26,873 nucleotides of DNA, taken from positions 1 to 26,873 of the IMG/VR virus record IMGVR_UViG_3300040856_003409. The stretch is one strand, 5' to 3'. The position numbers were made by a program, and so were the translations under genes. The number at the start of each line of letters is the position of its first letter. Position 1 is the first letter of the stretch. Of this stretch, positions 16,222 to 24,568 are shown in pieces. This DNA is from a virus. Under the pieces are notes generated by a model. That model saw nothing but the letters and a program-made list of their open reading frames with translations, was not told the DNA's origin and ran no database searches.

Positions 16222-17172
16222 ATGAGGATAGACGAACAGGAATTTTTGATACAATCTATTAGGGCTGGTACGATTTGCTATAAAAGCTTAAAAATCGTAC
16301 CAGCTACTATAGATCAAAATCTAAATTCTTGCAGAATATATACCAAGACTTACAACGACTGCTTAGAGTCAGGAATTATGACAGAGGAATCTTTAGAACA
16401 GTGGATGATATTTAATCAGTTGTTACCGACTGATTTTGTTGCTACTAAAAAAACATTGCTTAACGATATAGATAATGAAAAATTTTCTCTTTATAAAAAC
16501 AGGGCAAATAAAAAACAAGTTGGAAAAATAAAATATCTACTTGAAGAATTAAGGTCTAAATTCAGCTCATTGGTTGCCCCAAAGTTAAACCACAATCAAA
16601 ACACTTGTGAGTTTATTGCAAACCTCGAAAAGCAAATGTATTTATTGAGGGCTACCTCTTTCTATAAAAACAGAAAGTATAAGGGAACCAATTTCAATAA
16701 GATATTTTCTATTTGGCAAGACTCTTTACTTTCAGAATCTAAAATTAGAATTCTGGCACGGTCATATATCTGGAAGTCTATTTACAACCAAAGTAAATCT
16801 TCTAGATTTCCCCTATTTAAAAAACACAAAAATAAGAATGTTGATTTAACAGTTAACCAAAGAAACTTGCTAACTTGGTCTAATATTTATGATAATGTTA
16901 ACGAATCTCTTGAGTGTCCAGATGAGTTTGTTATAAATGACGATGATATGCTTGACGGATGGTTTATTGATCAGAAAAGGAATAAAGACAAAGAAAAGAC
17001 AGAAAACTTATTATCCAGCAAAGTGCATAATCAAAAAGTTGCTAATTCTGATCATTTATTCATGGTGTCTAACGACGAAGAAGAAATTTCAACTATGGGT
17101 CAATATAATAGTGTTGTGCCTTCAGAATTTTTTATCCACAACAGGCCGGGAGTAGATGTTAAAAATGAATAA
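16222..17172 (+). CDS. Putative tail-assembly chaperone-region protein 1
   Basis: 316 residues, Lys- and Asn-rich, predicted mostly helical. The start follows the tube gene stop by 12 bases; the nearest purine-rich stretch (GGAAG, 16217-16221) touches the ATG, so initiation may depend on coupling. Residues about 35-65 ('CRIYTKTYNDCLESGIMTEE' then 'LEQWM') resemble residues about 45-65 of the protein at 17500 ('ARIWTECVRDKIMTKQELKK'). A middle section 'IRILARSYIWKSIYNQSKSS' and an acidic C-terminal third follow. I do not recognise a characterised family. Genes between the tube and tape measure usually encode tail-assembly chaperones, which bind the tape measure until the tube is built; this is the basis for the call. 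A perfect inverted repeat lies in its first 85 bases. Confidence 0.72.
   Translation: MRIDEQEFLIQSIRAGTICYKSLKIVPATIDQNLNSCRIYTKTYNDCLESGIMTEESLEQWMIFNQLLPTDFVATKKTLLNDIDNEKFSLYKNRANKKQVGKIKYLLEELRSKFSSLVAPKLNHNQNTCEFIANLEKQMYLLRATSFYKNRKYKGTNFNKIFSIWQDSLLSESKIRILARSYIWKSIYNQSKSSRFPLFKKHKNKNVDLTVNQRNLLTWSNIYDNVNESLECPDEFVINDDDMLDGWFIDQKRNKDKEKTENLLSSKVHNQKVANSDHLFMVSNDEEEISTMGQYNSVVPSEFFIHNRPGVDVKNE
16264..16304 (+). promoter_or_regulatory. Perfect 13-bp inverted repeat (hairpin) in the 5' coding end of the gene after the tail tube
   Basis: GCTGGTACGATTT (16264-16276) is the exact reverse complement of AAATCGTACCAGC (16292-16304), separated by 15 bases; a G-U pair could extend the stem outward by one. 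No U-tract follows, so it is not a standard intrinsic terminator. Its place directly after the highly expressed tube gene suggests attenuation, mRNA processing or control of translation of the downstream genes. The structure is seen; the function is inferred. Confidence 0.7.
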
Positions 17173-17497
17173 CTACAGACAACGAAGAGACTCTCTTGAA
17201 AAGAAAAAGTCAAAACAAAAACTATCAGATAATATAAAGAAAAAAATTGAAACCACCATGATAGGCTCTCTTAGTAGCATAGAAAAACATTTTGGGTTTT
17301 TGTGGGAAAACGAAAATTTATCATTGGAACAAAGAGAAAAGTATCTTGGAATTTACAACGATCTTAGGTCAGAAATTTTAGATAAAGGCAATCATCAGTT
17401 AAGAAATGTTGATGCTGAATTGTCTAACTATCAAGTTATTTTTGAAGGATATAACTATCATTTTTCGATAAACTCTAATCACTTAAAAGGAGAATAG
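17165..17497 (+). CDS. Small conserved-type protein between tail tube and tape measure genes
   Basis: 110 residues from ATG 17165; an ATG at 17156 in the same frame would add three residues and begins right after a stop. A GGGAG stretch at 17148-17152 is too near the first ATG and rather far from the second, so the start is unsure. The gene overlaps the previous stop (17170-17172). The N-terminus is very basic ('RRDSLEKKKSKQKLSD'), followed by 'MIGSLSSIEKHFGFLW', 'EILDKGNHQLRN' and an aromatic end 'FEGYNYHFSI'. It is probably helical. I do not recognise a characterised family; its position suggests a tail-assembly chaperone component or tail protein. A possible slippery sequence near its end could join it to the next gene. 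Confidence 0.75.
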   Translation: MNNYRQRRDSLEKKKSKQKLSDNIKKKIETTMIGSLSSIEKHFGFLWENENLSLEQREKYLGIYNDLRSEILDKGNHQLRNVDAELSNYQVIFEGYNYHFSINSNHLKGE

Positions 17498-17499
17498 AT

Positions 17500-18384
17500 A
17501 TGGCTAAGGAAAAGGAAAGAAATATTGATGTTAAAGTTGGCGAAGGAGAAAGCCAAAAAGTCGTTAAGATTGTGGTCAAAAAACCCAGTAGCAAAGTTTT
17601 GTCAGATTCCCAGAGGTTGTCAGCCAGAATATGGACTGAATGCGTGAGAGATAAAATAATGACAAAACAAGAGCTTAAAAAATTCATGTATGCTAACGAC
17701 ATATGGAATGCTAGTAAAGATGCTGAACAAGTGAATTTAACTCAAAAAATCAATCAGTTAGAAAAGAAGCTTTACGTTAGGGGCAATGACAACAACAAAC
17801 TCAAAACTTCTGAAGGTAAAGATATTGCAATTCAGATGAGAATTGCCAGAATGGAGCTTCGTGACCTAATTGCTGAAAAAATGGCACTAGAGGGCAATAC
17901 GGCAGAATCTCTTGCTGACAACGCCAAATTTGATTTTTTGGTATCAAAATGCACTTACTATAATGGCGGTGAATTGGTGTATAAAACATTAGATGAATAC
18001 AATGATCATTCAGATGATGAAATCGCAGTCGCAGCTGCTACGGCTATGGCTGAGATGTTGTATTCGTTAGATAAAGATTTTGAGGCTAATTTGCCTGAAA
18101 ATAAGTTCTTAGTCGATCATAAGTTGGTTAACGAAGAGTTATCGCTTGTAAACGACAAGGGTGAAACTGTAGATACCAAGGGACGTAGGATTAATGAATT
18201 AGGTCATTACATTAATGACGATGGACAGAGGGTAGACCTAGATGGCAATCTACTAGATGAGAATGGAAATTATATTCCATCGGTGGAGTATATTGATGAT
18301 ATTCATGAAGAATCAGCTCCTAAAACAACAAGAAAAAAGAAGAAAGTAGAAGCTGAAGAAACAGAAGATTCATCTACTAGCTAA
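17500..18384 (+). CDS. Putative tail-assembly chaperone-region protein 2 with GxxVDxx heptad repeats
   Basis: 294 residues; AAAAGGAG (17485-17492) lies seven bases ahead of the ATG, two bases after the previous stop. Residues about 45-110 are helical and resemble the protein at 16222. Residues about 115-200 include 'NTAESLADNAKFDFLVSKCT' and 'AMAEMLYSLDKDFEANLPEN', a charged, helical middle. Residues 221-262 are tandem 7-residue units of the form G-x-x-V/I/L-D/N-x-x (for example GETVDTK, GRRINEL, GHYINDD, GQRVDLD, GNLLDEN). The C-terminus is a charged tail with 'TTRKKKKVEAEE'. It sits directly ahead of the tape measure gene, the usual place for a tail-assembly chaperone. It could also be a scaffold-like or structural tail protein. 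Confidence 0.76.
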   Translation: MAKEKERNIDVKVGEGESQKVVKIVVKKPSSKVLSDSQRLSARIWTECVRDKIMTKQELKKFMYANDIWNASKDAEQVNLTQKINQLEKKLYVRGNDNNKLKTSEGKDIAIQMRIARMELRDLIAEKMALEGNTAESLADNAKFDFLVSKCTYYNGGELVYKTLDEYNDHSDDEIAVAAATAMAEMLYSLDKDFEANLPENKFLVDHKLVNEELSLVNDKGETVDTKGRRINELGHYINDDGQRVDLDGNLLDENGNYIPSVEYIDDIHEESAPKTTRKKKKVEAEETEDSSTS

Positions 18385-18392
18385 TACATCTA

Positions 18393-18407
18393 GAGGGCGT
18401 TTATGTG
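18393..18407 (+). promoter_or_regulatory. Start region of the tape measure gene: GAGGG and overlapping ATG/GTG starts
   Basis: GAGGG (18393-18397) serves both ATG 18403 and GTG 18405, which overlap as ATGTG. ATG 18403 opens a frame of only six codons before a stop at 18421-18423. GTG 18405 opens the full tape measure frame, so it must be the real start, with spacing of seven bases. Confidence 0.72.
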
Positions 18408-21400
18408 TCAAAATTCGTACTAACAGCACAGTTACAGCTTCAAGCACCCAACAACGTTCGTCAAGTTGTTGATCAGATACAAAAACAGCTAAAGGGCGTT
18501 AGTGTTAACGTTCAGGTTCAAGGTGCGCAACAAGCCCAGCAACACGTTCAGCAACTTGCAAAGTCTACCCAGCAAGCCTCTACGGCAGCTGCTAAACTTG
18601 GTGAAAATTTTGGTAAATCGATACGCCGTTTTTCAGCGATGGCTATCGCTACTAGGGCTGTTGGTTTATTTACCAATAAGCTTGGTGCGGCTATTGAAGA
18701 ATCAATTGCTTTTGAAAGAGAATTGATTAAAATTGCGCAAGTAACTGGCCAGACAACTAAACAGCTTTCCTTTTTAACTAAAACAGTTTCAGATCTATCT
18801 ACCAGCTTAGGTGTAAGTTCTTCTTCATTACTAAGTGTAAGTAGAATACTATCTCAAGCTGGTCTGTCTGCCAAAGAAACACAAGTTGCTTTAGCTGCTT
18901 TAGCTAAAAGTGATTTAGCTCCTACGTTTGATGATATTACTCAAACAGCAGAAGGCGCTGTTGCGGTATTCAACCAGTTTAGACAGGGCGCTGCGGCATT
19001 AGAAGCACAGCTTGGTTCTATTAATGCTGTTGCTGGACAGTTTGCTGTTGAGGCTGGTGATTTAATTTCAGTTGTTAGAAGAACTGGCGGTGTTTTTAAA
19101 GCTGCTGGCGGTGATCTAAATGAACTTATTGCATTATTCACTAGCGTTAGATCAACAACCAGAGAGTCCGCTGAAAGTATTGCTACGGGCTTACGTACTA
19201 TTTTTACACGTATTCAACGCCCCAAAACAATTGAATACTTAAAAAGATATGGTGTTGAGCTAACTGATTTAGAAGGTAAGTTTGTCGGCCCATATGAAGC
19301 TACACGTAGGTTAAGTCAAGCCTTAGCTGGACTAGAAGAAGGCGATATTACATTTGTTGAAATTGCTGAACAGCTTGGTGGATTTAGACAGATTGGTAAA
19401 GTTATTCCGTTATTACAACAATTTAGTGTAGCTCAACAAGCTTTAAATGTTGCTCAAAAGGGCAGTTCTTCTTTAGCGAAAGATGCGGCAACTGCCCAGC
19501 AATCTCTAGCTGTGCAAATTATAAAAGTTAAAGAAGAGTTCTTTGAACTCATAAGAGGCGTTACAGAAACAGCCACTTTTCAAATCATGGCTAGTAGCGC
19601 CCTAACTTTAGCGTCTGCCTTGGTGAAAGTTCTGGATGCCCTTAAGCCAATTTTACCAATAATTACAGCAATCGCTGCTGTTAAATTCGTGAAAGGCTTC
19701 TCAGGATTTTTAGGAGGTATTGCTGGTGGCTTAGGAGGAGGAAAGGGCTTTAATACTGGTGGGAAGGTCACTGCTTTTGCTAGAGGAGGTGTTGTTCCCG
19801 GAACTGGCAATAGAGATACAGTTCCTGCAATGCTTACACCGGGAGAGTTTGTAATTAAGAAGAGTAGCGTTGCTAAATTAGGTGCTGCAAATTTGGCAGC
19901 GATGAATGAGAACCGTTTTGAAGATGGTGGTCAAGTTAAGATCAAAGTTGACAATGGAGCTGTTGGCGGGTTTTTCTTAACGCCAGACCAAGGTACAGAT
20001 CGAAATTTTGATCTTAGTAAAGGGACTGCCGTAGGAAAGAAAATTACCAACCCAAATGTTATTTCTTCAATTTCTGGAGGTGGTGACCTTACTGATGATC
20101 AGCTTTTAAGTTCTTTAAGTGGCGCAGCTAGAGTAAGAATTTTTGGAAACGTTGTGGGCAAAAAAGGTAAATCTCAACTTAAAGGCCCAATCACAGCTAA
20201 TACCCCAATACAGACTAAAATTAAAGACCCGCAAGGTAAATACAAAAGTATGACCTTTAAAGATCTTGGCAAAGAAGGCCAAGAAAGATTAAAGAAAGAG
20301 TCAAACACTGGAACCTCTACTGTTACCGCAGGCTTAGAAGTTGCTTCTTTAACTGGTACAGGGGTTGGGTTTTTACCCGGACAAGACATAAAACAAAATG
20401 CCCAAATCGCTAGCGCCGTTGGTTTAGCGACTCAGAAAATTTTAACACAAGGAGTTACTGAAGGTGCGCAGAAAATATTATCGCTAGGAAACTTTGGTGA
20501 CGTTATAAAGTTAGATAAAGACGGTCTTTCCGGCGCTGATAGATTGGCTAGTGACCCAAACGCAAAAGCTAGCGTTGAAGGTTTCTTATTTGAAGGAATA
20601 ATTGATGCAATTACTGGAGCTAATCTAGCTGGTAAGCAGGCAGCTTTTGATTTTCCCAACTCTTCCTTACAGGCTAATAAGAAAGCGTTGGAAAGATTTT
20701 TTACCCCGTCTGGTAGTATTGGTAATTTAATAAACGCAGATGCTAAGAGATCTTATTCTTTAAAGGATACTATCGCTTCTAAAATTATTAGTGATATCAA
20801 CGCTGGCAATACCAAAGGTTATGATATTGAACGATTTGCTTCTGGAGGTTCAGCTACTGGAACAGATACAGTTCCAGCCCTATTAACTCCCGGTGAGTTT
20901 GTTGTAAATAAAAAATCTGCCCAGAAGATTGGTTACGGTTCGTTAAACCGAATGAATAAGGTCGGTAAGTACGCCAATGGTGGAATTGTTCAGCACTTTA
21001 AGGGTGGGGGTGGAGTTGCCGCTACTGGCGGCGGCGGTTTGACTGGTTTGGGCGCTATGAATGAGGGGTTACTTGGAGTTAGCATGGCTTTGAATATGTT
21101 AACACCAACCATAGATGAAACTAGCTCTACTTTTACAAAAATGGTTGCTGGCGGAATGGAAGCTATTACAACTATAAGTAATTTAGCACTAACCGTAACA
21201 GCTTTAAGTACTGCTATGAAAACTGAGATGCTTGGCGGTATGCTAACTTCTTTAAAGAAATTTAGTTCAGCAATGAAATCTGGTGCATCTGCTGGCGCAT
21301 CTAGAAGTCAAATGGCATCGCAAATGAGAAAATTTAGAGCAGATAATCCTATGGTTGAAGGCTCTTCCTTTCAGATAGATAGAAAAGCTCTTAGAAACGA

Positions 21401-24400
21401 TGTTTTTAAAACTAGACCAATAAAACCTACTGGTGTGGCTGGAAAAGCTGGAAATATTTTAGGGCGAGGTGTAGAAAAATTAGGAAAAACATTCCCAACT
21501 TTTACAAGGCTTCTTGGAAGTGCTGGTAAATTGCTAGGAACATTCGGAACATCTTTAGCCGGTTTTGCTCCAGCGATTGCCGCAGCAGCTGGTCCGATAG
21601 CGGCAATAGCAGCTATTGGTGCTGTTGTAGGAGGAGTTATATCTGGCTTTAGAGATTTAGATGCTAGACTAAAAGACGCTGTTGATGCTCAAGACACCGC
21701 AGCCGCTAAAAGTTTAGCTATAGCTCAAGCAGCGGAGCAAAATTTTGGAGGCGTAGTAGCCGGAATAGCTTCTTTGTTTGGTGATGCTGGAAATGAATTT
21801 TTACTTGGTATAAGCAGTTTTTTTGGTGGACAATCTTCTACCGCAATTAAAACAGATATCGCAGCAAAAATACAAAGTGCTAAAACAACCAAATCATTAT
21901 CTGAAGCTCAAACCGTAGCCTCAAAAGCTATGGAGGATTTAAAAAATGGAACCATCACAGCAGCGGACGGTTTAAGAAAAGTTGCTAGTCTTACATCTGA
22001 AGCAAAAAAAAATCAAGAACTTGCTAATCAAGCAATTGGCGCAAACGAAGAACAAAAAGCTGGAGGTGTTAGTGGTTTTTTCAGAAATGTAGCTTCTTTG
22101 GGTGGATTAACAAGCGTAGAAACTGTTGGTCAAAGAAATAGAAGAATAGATAGAGAAAATGAGGAAAGAAGCCAAGGCGCGATCCAACAAAGATCACAAG
22201 CGCTTGGTATAGAACGTCAACTCAGTATGGCTACTGCTAGAAGCACTTTTTCCACTGGTGGTAGTTACGAAGCAGCCGTAGCTAAAATTGGTGCTGCTGG
22301 AGGAGCAACGCCAGAATCATTAGCAGCAGAAGCTACAGAAAAAAGAAATCAAGCTTTTAAAGCCTACGGAGAAGGTGATACGGCAAAGGGAGATAGGTTA
22401 AAAGCAGAAGCTGATATGCTTTCTAGTAATGCTAGAGACATGGCTCAATCTCTTTTAAATCTACAAAAAGAGGTTGAAAAACAAAGAGCAGCTATAGCAG
22501 CAATGAATATGGGGCTTAATAGTGTTAATGGCGCAGCAAATGCAGTATCAGTTGGTTTGAATAATTATTTAGCTTCACAAGAAGCTGGCGCTGTAACTGT
22601 TGGCAATAGTTTAGCAACTCTTGAAGCTAGCATGACCGGAGCAGCAGTTGGTATTGGTAAGGCCGACTTTGAAAAGTCATTTAAGGACGTAAAAAATGTA
22701 TTAAAAGAATATGGTGCTACAGAAGGCTCATTAAAAAGTTTTGAAACAGGAATGAAATCTGTTTACGCTGCTCAGAAAAATGCTTCAAAAGGACTTGATG
22801 CATTTAAACAAAGATTATTTGATAGAAGCGATGCTGGGCTTGGTGGCGCTAATCAAGAAGAACAAGTTTCTGCATTGTTTGATGAAATTATTAAATCTTC
22901 CGGGTTAGACAAAGACGCAGGTGAAAATCTTAGAGCAAAACTAAAAGGTTTAGAAGATGAGCTAGATTGGGACGAAATTGGCGCTGGAGACTTTTCTTCA
23001 GTCGAAGAAGTACTTGCAAAAGTTGGTGAAGAGCAAGCAAAACAATTTAGAGATATTATTAAAGCAGAGCAGGAATATCAACAAGCCGTTGTTAGTATAA
23101 CCCAAAAACGTATTGCAGCTGAAGACGCTCTAACTCAAGCGTCAATGAAACGTATTGACTTGGAAATGGAAGCCGCACAAATAATTGCAGAAGCTGGTGG
23201 TCCAGCCGTTACAACGGAAATGAAGCGTGATGCTAATTTAAGAAAGTCTAACTTAGCAGTAGAAGGTATTAATGGCGTTGGCCCAATGAAGGATACAAGT
23301 GTCGCTTCTATCCGGGAAAGAAAAAGACAACTTGCCGAGCAGAAGATGGCACAAGGAAATGCAGTTAATGCTTCGGCAGATTCTGGCGAAGCAGTTGCTG
23401 GTGGAGTCGGCGCTGGAGTTGAGTTTGGAGCAAGCCAACAAAGAACAGTAGAAGCCGGTCAAGATCTTTACCGAACTATCAAAACAGAAATTGACATCAG
23501 AAAGCAAGAAATAAGCATAATACAGGCTAAGAATAAACTTGAAAAAGATTCTTTTGAAGCTTTAGCTTCTGGTGATTTGGAGGGATTTTTTGGCGCTCAA
23601 GCTACTCAGGGTGCTATTAGTTCTATTGCTAGTGGCGCTGGTGCTGGAGATTTTGATGCTGACACTCTCAAATCTGCTTTTGACGAACTAAAAAGACAAA
23701 AAGCAGCTGGAGTCACAGAAGTAGACGGACGTAACATTGATGATGTTCTTCAACAAACTGGAGAGGCTATGCTTCAGGCCAGAGGCATCGATCCAGCCCA
23801 AGCTTCTTCATTAGTCCAAAGGGAAGTTTCTGGTTCTCCAGAAGAACAAAAGCTAAACAACGAAATACAACAGTATGCAGCAGAATTGGCTGGTGTAGCT
23901 GATTTAGAAATTCAAGCTGCTAATCTACAAATACAAGCCGCCGAAAAACAATTAGTTGCAGCTGGAAAAATAAAAGATGACGCTATTCAAGAAGCTAAAG
24001 ACTCAACAGGAAAATCTAGAGGTGGATTAATCTATGCCGCCAAGGGCAGACTCATAAATTTTATTCCCAAGGGTACAGATACAGTTCCAGCGATGTTAAC
24101 TCCGGGAGAATTTGTAGTTAATCGTTCAGCCGTTCAACGAGGAAATAACCTCAATATTCTTAAAGCAATGAATCAAGGCTCTAATGTCGCTGCTCAAGCC
24201 CCAGCCCAAATGAAAAGGGGTGGCGTTGTTTACAGAGAAGCTGGTTCAACTGGTCCAGAATCTGGAAATTCTGGTGGATCTATGGGTGGTTTTGATCAAT
24301 CTGCTATGACTAATTTTACTAATGCTTTGAACAAGTTTAATGAAACCATACTACAAAGTATTAATACCCTACAAAATACAGCATTCACAGTTAAGCTTGA

Positions 24401-24563
24401 ACCGACAACTGTTAATATTAATTTAACAGGTACTTCATTCCTTAAAACTCTAACAGATGATATACAGAAAAATCTGTATGGAATGATTAGCAAGAGATTT
24501 GCAAACTTAAAAGTTGATCCCAACAACAGCGGAAGAGTCATAGAGAGCGCTAGCGAGGTATAG
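18405..24563 (+). CDS. Tail tape measure protein
   Basis: 2052 residues from GTG. It sets tail length inside the tube and later enters the host envelope with the genome. Residues about 60-340 are the classic phage tape-measure core (regular Ala/Ser-rich helices, 'FERELIKIAQVTGQTTKQLS', 'AGLSAKETQVALAALAKSD', 'TTRESAESIATGLRTIFTRI'). Hydrophobic segments lie near 395-445 and 1040-1085 ('FAPAIAAAAGPIAAIAAIG'). Three copies of a Gly-rich hinge with 'DTVPAMLTPGEFVVN' occur, with the conserved Pro at 479, 829 and 1900; such motifs recur in many tape measure proteins. Between the first two is an inserted globular region of about 300 residues with a PD-(D/E)XK-like pattern. Residues about 1130-1890 are long charged helices, probably coiled coils. 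The C-terminus is beta-rich then helical ('VKLEPTTVNINLTGTSFLK'). Identification is firm from length, composition and position. Confidence 0.95.
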   Translation: MSKFVLTAQLQLQAPNNVRQVVDQIQKQLKGVSVNVQVQGAQQAQQHVQQLAKSTQQASTAAAKLGENFGKSIRRFSAMAIATRAVGLFTNKLGAAIEESIAFERELIKIAQVTGQTTKQLSFLTKTVSDLSTSLGVSSSSLLSVSRILSQAGLSAKETQVALAALAKSDLAPTFDDITQTAEGAVAVFNQFRQGAAALEAQLGSINAVAGQFAVEAGDLISVVRRTGGVFKAAGGDLNELIALFTSVRSTTRESAESIATGLRTIFTRIQRPKTIEYLKRYGVELTDLEGKFVGPYEATRRLSQALAGLEEGDITFVEIAEQLGGFRQIGKVIPLLQQFSVAQQALNVAQKGSSSLAKDAATAQQSLAVQIIKVKEEFFELIRGVTETATFQIMASSALTLASALVKVLDALKPILPIITAIAAVKFVKGFSGFLGGIAGGLGGGKGFNTGGKVTAFARGGVVPGTGNRDTVPAMLTPGEFVIKKSSVAKLGAANLAAMNENRFEDGGQVKIKVDNGAVGGFFLTPDQGTDRNFDLSKGTAVGKKITNPNVISSISGGGDLTDDQLLSSLSGAARVRIFGNVVGKKGKSQLKGPITANTPIQTKIKDPQGKYKSMTFKDLGKEGQERLKKESNTGTSTVTAGLEVASLTGTGVGFLPGQDIKQNAQIASAVGLATQKILTQGVTEGAQKILSLGNFGDVIKLDKDGLSGADRLASDPNAKASVEGFLFEGIIDAITGANLAGKQAAFDFPNSSLQANKKALERFFTPSGSIGNLINADAKRSYSLKDTIASKIISDINAGNTKGYDIERFASGGSATGTDTVPALLTPGEFVVNKKSAQKIGYGSLNRMNKVGKYANGGIVQHFKGGGGVAATGGGGLTGLGAMNEGLLGVSMALNMLTPTIDETSSTFTKMVAGGMEAITTISNLALTVTALSTAMKTEMLGGMLTSLKKFSSAMKSGASAGASRSQMASQMRKFRADNPMVEGSSFQIDRKALRNDVFKTRPIKPTGVAGKAGNILGRGVEKLGKTFPTFTRLLGSAGKLLGTFGTSLAGFAPAIAAAAGPIAAIAAIGAVVGGVISGFRDLDARLKDAVDAQDTAAAKSLAIAQAAEQNFGGVVAGIASLFGDAGNEFLLGISSFFGGQSSTAIKTDIAAKIQSAKTTKSLSEAQTVASKAMEDLKNGTITAADGLRKVASLTSEAKKNQELANQAIGANEEQKAGGVSGFFRNVASLGGLTSVETVGQRNRRIDRENEERSQGAIQQRSQALGIERQLSMATARSTFSTGGSYEAAVAKIGAAGGATPESLAAEATEKRNQAFKAYGEGDTAKGDRLKAEADMLSSNARDMAQSLLNLQKEVEKQRAAIAAMNMGLNSVNGAANAVSVGLNNYLASQEAGAVTVGNSLATLEASMTGAAVGIGKADFEKSFKDVKNVLKEYGATEGSLKSFETGMKSVYAAQKNASKGLDAFKQRLFDRSDAGLGGANQEEQVSALFDEIIKSSGLDKDAGENLRAKLKGLEDELDWDEIGAGDFSSVEEVLAKVGEEQAKQFRDIIKAEQEYQQAVVSITQKRIAAEDALTQASMKRIDLEMEAAQIIAEAGGPAVTTEMKRDANLRKSNLAVEGINGVGPMKDTSVASIRERKRQLAEQKMAQGNAVNASADSGEAVAGGVGAGVEFGASQQRTVEAGQDLYRTIKTEIDIRKQEISIIQAKNKLEKDSFEALASGDLEGFFGAQATQGAISSIASGAGAGDFDADTLKSAFDELKRQKAAGVTEVDGRNIDDVLQQTGEAMLQARGIDPAQASSLVQREVSGSPEEQKLNNEIQQYAAELAGVADLEIQAANLQIQAAEKQLVAAGKIKDDAIQEAKDSTGKSRGGLIYAAKGRLINFIPKGTDTVPAMLTPGEFVVNRSAVQRGNNLNILKAMNQGSNVAAQAPAQMKRGGVVYREAGSTGPESGNSGGSMGGFDQSAMTNFTNALNKFNETILQSINTLQNTAFTVKLEPTTVNINLTGTSFLKTLTDDIQKNLYGMISKRFANLKVDPNNSGRVIESASEV
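19950..20850 (+). other. Inserted globular region of the tape measure protein with PD-(D/E)XK-like pattern
   Basis: Residues about 515-815 of the tape measure protein differ from the helical Ala-rich surroundings. They lie between two 'TPGEFV' hinges. The final third has E730 in a helix ('FLFEGIIDAIT'), D749 in a likely strand ('AAFDF'), then D779-A-K781 in another ('INADAKRSYS') followed by a helix ('LKDTIASKIISDI'). This order and spacing fit the Glu-helix, Asp, Asp/Glu-x-Lys, helix plan of PD-(D/E)XK nucleases. Whether it is an active nuclease, an inactive remnant or chance is not settled. Confidence 0.45.
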
Positions 24564-24568
24564 TTTTA

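Noticed and set aside
17148-17172. Frameshift joining the genes at 16222 and 17165
   Set aside because: It would need a +1 or -2 shift, no recognised slippery pattern fits, and the small gene has its own starts.
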